From: Candidatus Harrisonbacteria bacterium
GTDB lineage: Bacteria > Patescibacteriota > Minisyncoccia > UBA6257 > 1-14-0-10-40-38
NCBI GenBank assembly: GCA_023245035.1
Contig: JAHFLD010000003.1
Span: 119,736 to 154,738 of the forward strand
DNA length: 35,003 bases
Reading direction: 5' to 3'
The position numbers and the translations under genes were made by a program. The first letter of the stretch is position 1. Every line of letters begins with the position of its first letter. Under the pieces are notes generated by a model. That model ran no database searches, had not been told where the DNA came from, and saw only the letters and a program-made list of their open reading frames with translations. Shown in pieces: positions 14,024 through 22,882 of this stretch.

Positions 14024-14632
14024 TTAGTGTTTTTGCGTTGGTAGCCAGACAATATTTTCCGCCGTTTTTTCGAGGTGCTTCATTTTGAGGAGTGTTCCGT
14101 CGGCAAAAATGATTTCCGCGTTTTGGACGAGGCCGTTCATGTCGCTTTCAAGCGCGTAGGAGATTGCTTGGCTTTCATCAGCACTTTCATCTTTGACGTT
14201 GACGGCCGTTCCCTCCTCGCGAGTGTGGCATTTTTTTATTTCCCGGGTTTCGCGCGCCGTTTTTTGGGTATCAGATTGAATCCGCGGAGCAGGCAGACAT
14301 CGATCGGCAATTTCCACGGTTGAAAAGCCGGTTGAGCGGTAGATTTCGCCGTTTATGGCGATGATGGTTAAGGTTATCCCGTTTAGATTATTGAAACCGA
14401 TAGGGTAGAGGCGGATATTGCCGAAGACGGCCAGTACGTCGTGATCAAGTTCGCGGCAGGCTTTGGTTGACGGGTCGGTGGAACAGAAGCTGGCGCGAAT
14501 GGCTTTTTCGATAACCGCCGTGCGCACGGTTTCTTTGGTTATGGTAACGCCGGAGGCTTGGCGAATGAGAAGGACTGGCACTAAAGCGAGCAGAATGGCG
14601 ATTCCTGCCGTGAGGAGAAGTTTTTTACTCAT
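14024..14632 (-). CDS. membrane-anchored hypothetical protein
   Basis: The protein has 202 aa from the ATG at 14632. An upstream in-frame TTG at 14680 would add 16 residues but would bury the signal anchor, so the ATG is preferred. One N-terminal hydrophobic segment (about 4-22, LLLTAGIAILLALVPVLLI) precedes an extracytoplasmic region with four cysteines (ASFCSTDPSTKACRELD; later CLPAP and KKCHTREE), perhaps two disulfides. The rest has alternating strands (VLAVFGNIRLYPIGFNNLNGITLTIIAINGEIY). No family recognised. It is cotranscribed with the 69-aa membrane protein downstream. Confidence 0.7.
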   Translation of the reverse strand: MSKKLLLTAGIAILLALVPVLLIRQASGVTITKETVRTAVIEKAIRASFCSTDPSTKACRELDHDVLAVFGNIRLYPIGFNNLNGITLTIIAINGEIYRSTGFSTVEIADRCLPAPRIQSDTQKTARETREIKKCHTREEGTAVNVKDESADESQAISYALESDMNGLVQNAEIIFADGTLLKMKHLEKTAENIVWLPTQKH

Positions 14633-14684
14633 AGGCAGGCATTGTATGCCTAACCGGCGGGCTGTCAAATACGAACTCAAACGT

Positions 14685-15368
14685 TTAGGATTTTATCTCG
14701 TAGTCCTTGAACAGCTTGGGGAGCATCATTTCCGGGCGCCATTCTTTTTGGAGGCGAACAATATTGGCGTGAGTTTGGTACTTGCCCTCATGGTGATAGT
14801 CGTGATCAAGGACCGGTTCCACTTCAAAGAAGGCGATTTGGGCGATGCGACGGCCGACGACGAGCGGGATTTGGTAGTAGCGGCTGTTGTTGGTAATTTC
14901 CATAGTCCAGCGATTTATATAGCCAACATCACCCCAGCCGGCGCACTTACAAACTTCCAAAAAATTGCGTCCCCAGCTGGAGCGAGCCTTCATCATGGTG
15001 GTGACGATACCGTTGCCGCCGCCGATAAACTCTCGGGTATGTCCAAGGATCGTTTCGCCGGGCGCGATCCAAATAACTTTGTCCGCGGGTGAGATTCCCG
15101 ATTGAAGTTCCGGGTGTTCGCCATGACGAGTGAGCCACTCTTTCATCGGCCGAGCGGTTTCGAACTTGGCGCCCCAAACGCGTTTTACCTCTTGTTCCGA
15201 ATAGGGATTGTAAATAGTGTAGCCTTCTTGCGGGCGGGTTTCCCGGTAGTAGTTTTCTCCAAGCGTAACGTCGTAGCTTACTGTTCCCAGATTTTTTTGG
15301 TTGAACGGAGTGATGACGATATTTCCTTTTTTTTGATGGCGCAGAATGGCGGTGTTGGAAAGTAGCAT
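14685..15368 (-). CDS. dCTP deaminase / dUTPase-superfamily protein
   Basis: This 227-aa protein belongs to the trimeric dUTPase/dCTP-deaminase fold. Recognisable stretches are MLLSNTAILRH at the start, GTVSYDVTLGENYY (about 28-41), the strand IWIAPGETILGHTREFI (about 98-114), ARSSWGRNFLEVCKCAGWGDVGYINRWTMEITN (about 128-160, including the conserved SS-GR and the Glu equivalent to the Dcd general base) and RIAQIAFFEVEP. Dcd makes dUMP precursors for dTTP synthesis. It is somewhat longer than typical Dcd (about 190 aa) owing to an insertion around 45-90. TGATAAAGT 12 nt before the ATG may be an extended -10. Confidence 0.85.
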   Translation of the reverse strand: MLLSNTAILRHQKKGNIVITPFNQKNLGTVSYDVTLGENYYRETRPQEGYTIYNPYSEQEVKRVWGAKFETARPMKEWLTRHGEHPELQSGISPADKVIWIAPGETILGHTREFIGGGNGIVTTMMKARSSWGRNFLEVCKCAGWGDVGYINRWTMEITNNSRYYQIPLVVGRRIAQIAFFEVEPVLDHDYHHEGKYQTHANIVRLQKEWRPEMMLPKLFKDYEIKS

Positions 15369-15412
15369 ATTTTTTCTTTTACTTTATCACGATTTCGCGG
15401 TGGCTCATATTT

Positions 15413-15421
15413 TGTTAGACT
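15413..15421 (+). promoter_or_regulatory. extended -10 promoter of recO (leaderless)
   Basis: TGTTAGACT (hexamer TAGACT at 15416-15421) ends 6 nt before the GTG start of recO, so the transcript should begin at the start codon. The same TGTTAGANT box precedes leuS, tRNA-Ser, the first VOC gene, the 162-aa orphan and the sigma factor. Confidence 0.65.
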
Positions 15422-15427
15422 GACGCG

Positions 15428-15958
15428 GTGCAGGAATATACTTTGACTGGCATAGTGCTCGATAAGTTGCCGTTTAAGGAGCAGGACGTTACTTGCGTCT
15501 TGTATACCGAGGAGTTGGGACGAATTCGCGCCACGGCCCATGGCGGCCGCAAGATTACCTCCAAACTTTCGGCTCACCTGGAGCCACTCAACGTTTCGCA
15601 GATACGTTTGGTGGGCGGGGTTTTGACCGAGGGCGGCGGTTTGCGTTTTTCGATTGCCGACGCGCTGACTCTTTATCGGCTTGATGCCGGATTTTTTCCA
15701 CTTATAAATATGGTGGCGCGAATGACTCCTTGGCAGGAGCCGGATCCGGATTTGTGGCAGTTGTTGATTGCGGGCGGGCCACTTCCTTCCGGACGGCAAT
15801 TGCTTTCGGTTTTGGGATTTGATCCGCAGAACGCGCGTTGCGAGCTCTGTGGCCAAAGCGGAGTCACTTATTTTATATTTGATGGTTTTTTCTATACTTG
15901 CGCCGCTTGTCCGCCGCCCATAGCTTCGCCGGCTGATTATTTTGAATTTACCGCTTAA
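15428..15958 (+). CDS. recO: DNA repair protein RecO
   Basis: This 176-aa protein carries the RecO OB-fold N-terminus (YTLTGIVLDKLPFKEQDVTCVLYTEELGRIRATAHGGRKITSKLSAHLEPL, about 4-53) and a zinc-finger module, CELCG (about 138-142) with CAAC (about 158-161). RecO helps RecR load RecA at gaps. The protein is shorter than the usual 240 aa, with a trimmed helical region. The start is GTG with no Shine-Dalgarno. The extended -10 six bases upstream supports a leaderless transcript. It is the first gene of a long plus-strand run. Confidence 0.9.
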   Translation: MQEYTLTGIVLDKLPFKEQDVTCVLYTEELGRIRATAHGGRKITSKLSAHLEPLNVSQIRLVGGVLTEGGGLRFSIADALTLYRLDAGFFPLINMVARMTPWQEPDPDLWQLLIAGGPLPSGRQLLSVLGFDPQNARCELCGQSGVTYFIFDGFFYTCAACPPPIASPADYFEFTA

Positions 15959-15976
15959 CGGTTTATACTGGTAGAG

Positions 15977-17698
15977 ATGTTTCGCCGACCGCTCGTAATA
16001 GGGGTCTTTGCTTTTTTTCTGTTGCTTTCGGGGGTGCTGGTTTTTTTGTGGTACCAGTCGCACACCGCCCAAGGTTTGACACTGGGGCTTATCGTTCCGG
16101 AGAGGGTTTTAATCGGCGTGCCGTTTGATTTGAAGGTGACTTTGAGCAACGATTCAAGCAATGTTTTAAATGATGCCAGGCTGAAGCTTTTTTTGCCGGA
16201 TGGCGTGATTTTCGCGGGTGAGTCGGAGGATAAGCGCCTGCGAGCAAAACCGCTGGGTAATTTAGGGGCGGGAAGCTCCAGCGAGGAGACGATTAGCTTG
16301 CTCGCGCTCGATGGGGAAAACACTTTACAGGCGGTGCGGGCGACGGTGGATTATCTGCCGACATCGCTGGGCGGACGCTTTGAGCGTACCGAGAAGGCCG
16401 CTTTTACCATTTTTGGACAAAGCGTGGCGGTGGATATGACGCCGCCCAAGAAAATTTTTAGCGGGGAGGATTTTGAGTTTGAGGTGGTTTATAAAAATAT
16501 TTCCACCGAAGATATTCCGACCTTGGCGTTGACCTTGGATTATCCAAACGCTTTCAAGTTGGTTAGTTCTTCAATCGCGCCCGAGCCGGGAAGTTCAACT
16601 TGGAAGATTTTTGACCTCAAGCCGGGTGTTGAGGGGCGGTTTAAACTCAAGGGACGGCTTATCGGTCCCGAGAACGCTTTTTATGATTTAGTAATCCGCG
16701 CCGAGCGTGATTTTTCGGGACGAGTATATTTGGTGCGCTCGACGCAGGCGGCGATTGCCATCGCGCCGTCGCCACTCGCGTTTTCCATAGATTTGAACAG
16801 TGATCCGAATTATATCGTTCAACCCGGGGACGATTTAAACTACGTCTTGCGTTATCGGAATGGAACGGATGTGGCGCTTAAGGATGTGATTATTCGCGCC
16901 CGACTTCTTGGCGAGATGTTTGATCTGACCCAGTTAATCTCTGATGCTTCGTTGCGGGCGTCGGATAACACGCTAATTTGGACGGCGGGAGTCGCTCCGG
17001 AGCTGGCCTTGCTTCAGCCGGGAGCTTCCGGATCGGTGACCTTTCGCTTGCGGGCGCTGCAACAATATCCAATTAAGAGGTTTAGCGACCGTAATTTTAC
17101 TTTGCGGATTTCGGCCGAGATTGAGTCGCCAACGGTGCCCAGATTTGTGGGTTCCAGCAAGACGACGACTTTGGTGAAATTGGAATCTAAAGTCGCGGGG
17201 AGGGTGGCGATTTCGGCGCAGGCGTTTTTCCGCGATGCCGCTTCGGGGATTCTAAACAAGGGGTCGTTGCCGCTTGCGGTTGGCAACGCGACGCAGTTTA
17301 CTTTGCATTGGAAGGTGACTAATTTTAGTACGGATGTCCGTGATTTGACCTTGCGAGCCTCTTTGGGCGGAAACGTTCGAGCGACCGGCGTAATCAAGAG
17401 CAATGGAGCAACGACTCCGACCTACAACGAGCGGACGCAGGAGCTGGCGTGGAACATTCCTAAAATCGGAGCGACCAAGGGCGTGCTCGACGAACCGCTG
17501 GAGGCGATTATTCAAGTGGAGGCGATTCCGGGATTGAATCAAGTCGGGCAGTATCTTAAACTGCTTCAGCTGACCAGCGGATCGGCAACCGATGATTTTA
17601 CCGGTCAAAAAATTGAGTTTCAGGCGCCGGAGGTGACAACGCTTTTGGCCTCTGATCCGACGGTGCAATCCAACCAAGGTGTAGTCAAAGCTCAATAG
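15977..17698 (+). CDS. membrane-anchored extracytoplasmic protein with repeated Ig-like/DUF11-type domains
   Basis: This 573-aa protein has one N-terminal transmembrane segment (about 7-27, VIGVFAFFLLLSGVLVFLWY) followed by an all-beta extracytoplasmic part. It contains about four units of roughly 110-130 residues that each begin with a 'G-D/E...V-Y-N/K-N' strand: PFDLKVTLSNDSS (about 50), EDFEFEVVYKNIS (about 165), DDLNYVLRYRNGTD (about 287) and TQFTLHWKVTNFSTDV (about 442). This is the pattern of DUF11/CARDB-like adhesive Ig folds. No catalytic motif is visible. It lies 18 bp after recO and 2 bp before the first possible glyS start, so it is part of the operon. Function is unknown, probably cell-surface. 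Confidence 0.78.
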   Translation: MFRRPLVIGVFAFFLLLSGVLVFLWYQSHTAQGLTLGLIVPERVLIGVPFDLKVTLSNDSSNVLNDARLKLFLPDGVIFAGESEDKRLRAKPLGNLGAGSSSEETISLLALDGENTLQAVRATVDYLPTSLGGRFERTEKAAFTIFGQSVAVDMTPPKKIFSGEDFEFEVVYKNISTEDIPTLALTLDYPNAFKLVSSSIAPEPGSSTWKIFDLKPGVEGRFKLKGRLIGPENAFYDLVIRAERDFSGRVYLVRSTQAAIAIAPSPLAFSIDLNSDPNYIVQPGDDLNYVLRYRNGTDVALKDVIIRARLLGEMFDLTQLISDASLRASDNTLIWTAGVAPELALLQPGASGSVTFRLRALQQYPIKRFSDRNFTLRISAEIESPTVPRFVGSSKTTTLVKLESKVAGRVAISAQAFFRDAASGILNKGSLPLAVGNATQFTLHWKVTNFSTDVRDLTLRASLGGNVRATGVIKSNGATTPTYNERTQELAWNIPKIGATKGVLDEPLEAIIQVEAIPGLNQVGQYLKLLQLTSGSATDDFTGQKIEFQAPEVTTLLASDPTVQSNQGVVKAQ

Positions 17699-17739
17699 AT
17701 ATGATTTCCAAAAAAACCGAAGAACAGGGAGAAAATAAA

Positions 17740-19164
17740 ATGGAAAAAATAATTTCGCTTTGCAAGCGGCGGGGTTTTGTTTTTCCGGGTTCGGAGATCT
17801 ATGGCGGTTTGGCGAATTCCTGGGATTTTGGGCCCTTGGGCGTGGAGCTAAAGAATAATATTAAGACCGAATGGTGGAACCGGTTTGTGCGCCGACGCGC
17901 TGATATGGTTGGCATCGAGACGGCCTTGATTATGAGCCCGAAGGTTTGGGAGGCTTCCGGACACTTGAAGGAGTTTTCGGATCCTTTGGTGGAGTGCAAA
18001 AAATGCCACAGCCGTTTTCGCGCCGATCAAGACAATGGAAGCTTGAAAGCGGAGCTGGTGTTTTTGAAAGAAGCTGAAGCAGACGGGGAAAATCCGATGA
18101 AGGTTTCCGGAAAAGTTGTTCGATATCGATTGAGCGGCAAGTGCCCGGTTTGTGATTCACCGGCAGACGCGGATAGCTTTACCTCTCCAGCGAGCTTTAA
18201 TCTGATGCTCAAGACGTTTTTGGGTCCGGCGCAAGAGAAGGCCAACGAGGTTTATTTTCGGCCAGAAACCGCGCAGGGGATGTTTGTTAATTTTAAAAAT
18301 GTTTTAAATACCACGCGGCGCAAATTGCCGTTTGGCATCGCTCAAATCGGCAAGGCTTTTCGCAACGAGATTACTCCGGGAAATTTTATTTTTCGGACGC
18401 GCGAGTTTGAACAAATGGAGATTGAATACTTTATTCCGGAGCCGAAGGCCGATCATGACTGGCAGAAGTATTTTGAGCACTGGAAGAATGAGATGAAGTC
18501 GTGGTTGCGAGACTTGGGCGTAAGCGAGAGCCGCCTGCATTTTGAGGATATTCCCGAGGGCGAGCGAGCTCATTATTCCAAGCGGACGATGGATGTTGAG
18601 TATGATTTTCCTTTCGGCCGCAAAGAACTTTATGGCTTGGCCTATCGCGGTAATTTTGATTTGTCGGCGCACGCGCAAGGAAGCGGGGAAGACCTGCAAT
18701 ACACCGATCCGGAGACCGGAGCGAAATTTATTCCGCATGTAATTGAGCCGACTTGGGGTGTGGAGCGGACGGCGCTGGTCGCGTTGCTTGAGGCCTATTC
18801 CGAGGAAAAAACCCCCTCAACTGACGGCGAGGGCGAGGCGCGAACGGTTTTAAAATTTCCATTTTGGCTGGCGCCGGTCAAGATCGCGGTTTTGCCCTTG
18901 TCCAAAAAGGAGGAGCTGTCCGCTTTCGCCAAGCCATTGTTTGAAACTTTGATTCAGCACTTTGCTTGCGAGTATGACGAGACGCAATCTATCGGCAAGC
19001 GATATCGCAGGCAGGACGAAATTGGCACGCCGTTTTGCGTGACGGTGGATTTTGATTCGCTTAAGGATCGAGCGGTAACAGTGCGGCATCGCGATACGAT
19101 GGAACAAGAGCGGGTGCCGATTGAGAATTTGGTTGCGCATTTTTCCGAAAAATTCGCCCGTTAA
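17740..19164 (+). CDS. glyS: glycyl-tRNA synthetase (single-chain alpha2 type)
   Basis: The protein has 474 aa from the ATG at 17740, preceded by AGGGAGA at 7-nt spacing. An upstream in-frame ATG at 17701 would add 13 poorly conserved residues. The class II core is clear: SLCKRRGFVFPGSEIYGGLANSWDFGPLG, motif 2 region GKAFRNEITPGNFIFRTREFEQMEIEYF, and motif 3 GVERTALVALLEAY. The C-terminal anticodon-binding domain starts around FWLAPVKIAVLPL. Two CxxC pairs (about 88-91 and 135-138) sit in the insertion. This is the eukaryote/archaea-like GlyRS, not the alpha/beta bacterial form. It ligates glycine to tRNA-Gly. Confidence 0.95.
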   Translation: MEKIISLCKRRGFVFPGSEIYGGLANSWDFGPLGVELKNNIKTEWWNRFVRRRADMVGIETALIMSPKVWEASGHLKEFSDPLVECKKCHSRFRADQDNGSLKAELVFLKEAEADGENPMKVSGKVVRYRLSGKCPVCDSPADADSFTSPASFNLMLKTFLGPAQEKANEVYFRPETAQGMFVNFKNVLNTTRRKLPFGIAQIGKAFRNEITPGNFIFRTREFEQMEIEYFIPEPKADHDWQKYFEHWKNEMKSWLRDLGVSESRLHFEDIPEGERAHYSKRTMDVEYDFPFGRKELYGLAYRGNFDLSAHAQGSGEDLQYTDPETGAKFIPHVIEPTWGVERTALVALLEAYSEEKTPSTDGEGEARTVLKFPFWLAPVKIAVLPLSKKEELSAFAKPLFETLIQHFACEYDETQSIGKRYRRQDEIGTPFCVTVDFDSLKDRAVTVRHRDTMEQERVPIENLVAHFSEKFAR

Positions 19165-19168
19165 GATT

Positions 19169-20452
19169 ATGCCTATCAACAAAAAACAATTTGAGATTTT
19201 GACGCTGAAGAATGGTTTGCGAATTATGCTGATTCCTCGCGCGGAGCAGGTGGCGACGACGGTTTTGGTTTTGGTCGCGGCCGGTTCCAAGTACGAGAAA
19301 AAACCGATTAACGGCATTTCTCACTTTTTGGAGCACTTGTGTTTTAAGGGCACGACGCGCCGGCCAAAGTCAATTGATATTTCGATTGAACTGGATCGCA
19401 TCGGCGCGCGACATAATGCTTTTACCAGTCATGAATATACCGGCTATTGGGCCAAGGCGCAGGCGCATCAGACGGAAAAAATTTTGGATATTGTGAGTGA
19501 TTTATATTTGAATCCGACTTTTCCAGCAGCGGAGATAGAAAAAGAAAAGGGAGTGATTATTGAAGAGCTGAATATGTACGAGGATTTGCCGAATCGGAAG
19601 GTGCACGATGTTTTTAATGAATTGCTCTATGGCGATCAGCCGGCGGGTTGGGATGTTGGCGGAACCAAAGAGGTGATTCGCCGACTGACTAGGCAAGAGA
19701 TTGTGGATTATCGCGCGGCGCATTACGTGGCCTCGTCAACTTTGGTGGTGGTGGCCGGCGGTTTTTCCAAAGCCAAACTTTTGCCATTTATTAAAAAGAG
19801 TTTTGAGGTGATTCCGGTTGGCACGGCGCAGGGCAAGGTATCGGTGCGCGAGGCGCAAGCGCGGCCGATGGTTAAGGTGCAATATAAAAAATCCGATCAG
19901 ACTCACATTGCGCTCGGAGTGCGGGCGTTTAACATGTATGACGAACGGCAATACGCCTTGGAGTTGCTGGGCGATATTTTGGGCGGCTCTATGGCTTCGC
20001 GCTTGTTCCAGAGATTGCGCGAAGAATTAGGTTCGGCGTATTACGTCCGCGCGGGAAGCGATTTAATGACCGATCATGGTTATTTCGCAGTAGCGGCCGG
20101 CATTGGACACGAAAAGCTTACGGAGTCGCTTCAGGCGATTTTGGCGGAGATGCGCGACTTGGCCAATGGCGGCGTTACAGAAGACGAGATTTCGCGCGCC
20201 AAAGAGCATTTGGCCGGATCAACTTTGATCAGTTTGGAAACTTCCGATGATTTGGCTAATTTTTATGGAGCGCAGGAGATTCTAAAACAGCCGGTTATGA
20301 CGCCCGAGCAGATTATCGCCAAAATAAACGCCATCTCGCGCGACGAGGTAACGGCGGTGGCCCGAGCGATTTTCAAAAACGACGGTTTGAACCTGGCGGC
20401 GGTTGGACCCTATCGCGACGGTTTGGCTTTTGAGAAGTTGCTTAAACTTTAA
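19169..20452 (+). CDS. M16-family zinc metallopeptidase
   Basis: The protein has 427 aa from the ATG at 19169, 4 bp after the glyS stop (a longer frame from 19121 would overlap glyS). It carries the inverted zinc motif HFLEH (H52, E55, H56), with the third ligand E132 exactly 76 residues after H56, and the fold continues with the C-terminal half (LGGSMASRLFQRLREELGSAYYVRAG, the conserved R-Y region). M16 peptidases such as pitrilysin-like and processing-peptidase-like proteins degrade or process peptides. There is no signal peptide, so it is probably cytoplasmic. It sits between glyS and metG in the operon. Confidence 0.94.
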   Translation: MPINKKQFEILTLKNGLRIMLIPRAEQVATTVLVLVAAGSKYEKKPINGISHFLEHLCFKGTTRRPKSIDISIELDRIGARHNAFTSHEYTGYWAKAQAHQTEKILDIVSDLYLNPTFPAAEIEKEKGVIIEELNMYEDLPNRKVHDVFNELLYGDQPAGWDVGGTKEVIRRLTRQEIVDYRAAHYVASSTLVVVAGGFSKAKLLPFIKKSFEVIPVGTAQGKVSVREAQARPMVKVQYKKSDQTHIALGVRAFNMYDERQYALELLGDILGGSMASRLFQRLREELGSAYYVRAGSDLMTDHGYFAVAAGIGHEKLTESLQAILAEMRDLANGGVTEDEISRAKEHLAGSTLISLETSDDLANFYGAQEILKQPVMTPEQIIAKINAISRDEVTAVARAIFKNDGLNLAAVGPYRDGLAFEKLLKL

Positions 20453-20464
20453 GGGCTATTTTTT

Positions 20465-21931
20465 ATGAATAAAAAGGTCTACATTACGACGGGGATTCCC
20501 TACGTAAATGCCGCGCCGCATGTCGGTTTTGCTTTGGAGCTGGCGCAGGCTGACGCGCTGGCGCGTTATTATCGCTCGCTTCACGAGGAGGTTCGTTTGG
20601 TCGCGGGAACCGATGATAACGCTTTAAAAAATGTTTTGGCGGCTGAGGCGGCCGGATTGCCGACCGAACAATTTGTGGCGAAGCACCGCGAGAGTTTTCG
20701 CGCACTTAAAGCAACACTCAATCTTGCGACGGATGATTTTATCTCCACTCGCGAGGAGCGCCACATTCGCGGAGCGCAGAAGTTTTGGCTGTCTTGCGCC
20801 AAGGACATTTACAAAAAAAGTTATCGCGGACTTTATTGCGTTGGTTGCGAGGAGTTTAAACGAGAGACTGATTTGGTTGATGGAAGATGTCCGGAACATC
20901 CGAAGTTGACGCCAGAGACCGTGGAGGAGGAAAATTATTTTTTTCGGCTTTCCAACTATGCCCGCGAACTTAAAAATCTTTTGGTTTCCGACGAGTTGCA
21001 GATTATTCCCGAGAGTCGCAGGGGCGAGATGTTGAAATTTATTGAGGCGGGTTTGGAGGATTTTAGCGTTTCGCGGCCGGTCGCGCGGGCCAAGGGCTGG
21101 GGTATACCAGTTCCTGGAGATCCAAATCAGGTGATGTATGTTTGGTTTGACGCGCTGACCAATTATCTAAATATTTTGGGATACGCCGATGACGCGCCGC
21201 TGTTTAATGATTATTGGACTGATTCGCGTTTGATTTTGCACTGCTTAGGCAAGGGCATTTTGCGGTTTCACGCCTTGTACTGGCCGGCGATGCTAATTTC
21301 GGCCGGACTGCGATTGCCCAACCAAATTTTGGTGCATGGATACGTTACCTTGAACGGACAAAAAATTTCCAAGTCTTTGGGTAATACGATTCATCCCGAT
21401 TCGGTTGTGGAACGCTATGGAGTTGATGCTCTGCGTTATTATTTGTTGCGCGAAATTGCGCCGCACGAGGACGGCGATTATTCGGAGGAGAAGATGAGGG
21501 ATCGCTATAACGGCGATTTGGCCAACGGTTTGGGAAATTTCGCCTCGCGGGTAACGACACTTGCCGCTAAATTGCCCGAGCTGTCCGGAGTCGTGTCTTT
21601 AGAGATTGTGGCGGCGATTGACGAGGCTCGCGCGGCCACGGCCACAGCGATGCGTGTTTTTAGATTTCACGAGGCTTTGGCGGCTATCTGGAAGTTGATA
21701 ACTTTTGGCGATACTTATGTAAATGATCGCAAGCCGTGGGAGGGGTCGCCGGAGCGCAATGCCCAAGTTCTTTTTGATTTGATGATTTTGCTTCAGGCGG
21801 TGGCCGAACTGCTTTGGCCATTTTTACCCCAAACGGCGGAAAAAATTCGGGAGACCTTGCGCTGGAGCGCGGACAAGAAGAGCGTTCGGGTTTCGAGAAT
21901 TCAAAATCTTTTTCCGCGGATTTTGGCTTAG
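20465..21931 (+). CDS. metG: methionyl-tRNA synthetase
   Basis: This 488-aa class I synthetase has TTGIPYVNAAPHVGF (HIGH-type motif HVGF at 19-22), a single zinc knuckle (C125, C128, C142, H145), the WFDALTNYLN segment, and the signature KISKS at 300-304 (KMSKS type). A helical anticodon-binding domain ends the protein and there is no C-terminal tRNA-binding (EMAP-like) extension, as in short MetRS forms. It charges tRNA-Met, including the initiator. It lies 12 bp after the peptidase and 15 bp before tatD. Confidence 0.96.
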   Translation: MNKKVYITTGIPYVNAAPHVGFALELAQADALARYYRSLHEEVRLVAGTDDNALKNVLAAEAAGLPTEQFVAKHRESFRALKATLNLATDDFISTREERHIRGAQKFWLSCAKDIYKKSYRGLYCVGCEEFKRETDLVDGRCPEHPKLTPETVEEENYFFRLSNYARELKNLLVSDELQIIPESRRGEMLKFIEAGLEDFSVSRPVARAKGWGIPVPGDPNQVMYVWFDALTNYLNILGYADDAPLFNDYWTDSRLILHCLGKGILRFHALYWPAMLISAGLRLPNQILVHGYVTLNGQKISKSLGNTIHPDSVVERYGVDALRYYLLREIAPHEDGDYSEEKMRDRYNGDLANGLGNFASRVTTLAAKLPELSGVVSLEIVAAIDEARAATATAMRVFRFHEALAAIWKLITFGDTYVNDRKPWEGSPERNAQVLFDLMILLQAVAELLWPFLPQTAEKIRETLRWSADKKSVRVSRIQNLFPRILA

Positions 21932-21946
21932 TGTCATGCCGGTTTT

Positions 21947-22777
21947 ATGATTGACGTTCACACTCACATTCAATTTCCGGCCTATGACGCTGACCGGCAA
22001 TCGGTCATTGACCGGGCTGTGGCGGCTGGTGTTTTGAAAATGATCGCTGTTGGCACACAGGCGGCGACTTCGCGCGTGGCGATTGATTTGAGCGTCGCCA
22101 ATCCAGGATCAATCTGGGCGACTGTTGGCTTTCATCCCAATCATCTTGACTCGGCGTGGTATCACGATAAGAAGGAGATCAAAGACCCGTTGCAGGAAAA
22201 GTTTGACATTGGGATTTTGGCGGAGCTGGCAAGACATCCCCGAGTGGTGGCGATCGGGGAGTGCGGTTTGGATTATTATAGATTGTCGCCGAATAGCGAC
22301 TCTGATCCGAATTTACGGATGAGACAAAAAGAAGTTTTTCAAGGCCAAATCCAACTTGCTTTGGAGCTAAAAAAGCCGCTGATGATTCATTGCCGACCGA
22401 CCAAGGGCACGGATGATGCTTATGAGGACTTGTTTGGAATGCTGGCTCAAGTTACGGCCATTCCTCGGGTGATTCATTTTTACGTGGGTTCACCGCGGAT
22501 GACGCGCCGATTTTTAGAGGCCGGTTTTTACTTTACCTTTGGCGGAGTGGTTACCTTTAGCCGTGATTATGATGAACAGATAAGCTTAATTCCGATGGAG
22601 CGAATTTTGTCGGAAACTGACGCGCCGTACGTGGCGCCGCTTGCCCAGCGCGGGAAGCGCAACGAGCCGGCGTTTATTTTGGAGACCGTTGCCCGCCTGG
22701 CGGAGATTAAGGGAGTTTCTGTCTCCGAGATGGAGCGGGCGATTGCGGAGAATGTAAGGCGGGTTTTTGCGATTTGA
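21947..22777 (+). CDS. tatD: TatD-family DNase
   Basis: This 276-aa TIM-barrel metal-dependent hydrolase has the HTH metal motif at the start (MIDVHTHIQF, H5 and H7), the bridging Glu in AIGECGLDYYR (about 104), His in PLMIHCRP (about 145), and SETDAPYVAP near the end (about 222). TatD proteins are 3'-5' exonucleases and quality-control nucleases. It follows metG by 15 bp, the common metG-tatD pair. A 105-bp gap with a separate promoter then leads to leuS. Confidence 0.95.
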   Translation: MIDVHTHIQFPAYDADRQSVIDRAVAAGVLKMIAVGTQAATSRVAIDLSVANPGSIWATVGFHPNHLDSAWYHDKKEIKDPLQEKFDIGILAELARHPRVVAIGECGLDYYRLSPNSDSDPNLRMRQKEVFQGQIQLALELKKPLMIHCRPTKGTDDAYEDLFGMLAQVTAIPRVIHFYVGSPRMTRRFLEAGFYFTFGGVVTFSRDYDEQISLIPMERILSETDAPYVAPLAQRGKRNEPAFILETVARLAEIKGVSVSEMERAIAENVRRVFAI

Positions 22778-22849
22778 TAAAGGAGCGTGATTTGCTTGTC
22801 TGGTTGGTATTACCCGATGAGTTAAGAGCTTTTTAACCAGTCTTTTCTG

Positions 22850-22858
22850 TGTTAGAGT
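22850..22858 (+). promoter_or_regulatory. extended -10 promoter of leuS
   Basis: TGTTAGAGT, with hexamer TAGAGT at 22853-22858. The start near 22865 leaves a leader of about 18 nt before the ATG at 22883. A GTTAA/TTAAC hairpin lies just upstream (about 22821-22837). Confidence 0.5.
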
Positions 22859-22882
22859 TTTTGCGTTGTTCTTATGTTTTTT

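Noticed and set aside
15278-16072. 264-codon open frame on the minus strand across recO and the start of the next gene
   Set aside because: It is antisense to recO, which has clear family motifs, and it also overlaps dcd. It has no ribosome binding site and its composition is a shadow of the other strand.
22778-22882. T-box or other leader regulator before leuS
   Set aside because: The 105-bp gap has only a short GTTAA/TTAAC hairpin and an extended -10 close to the start codon. There is no T-box sequence and no room for specifier and antiterminator stems.
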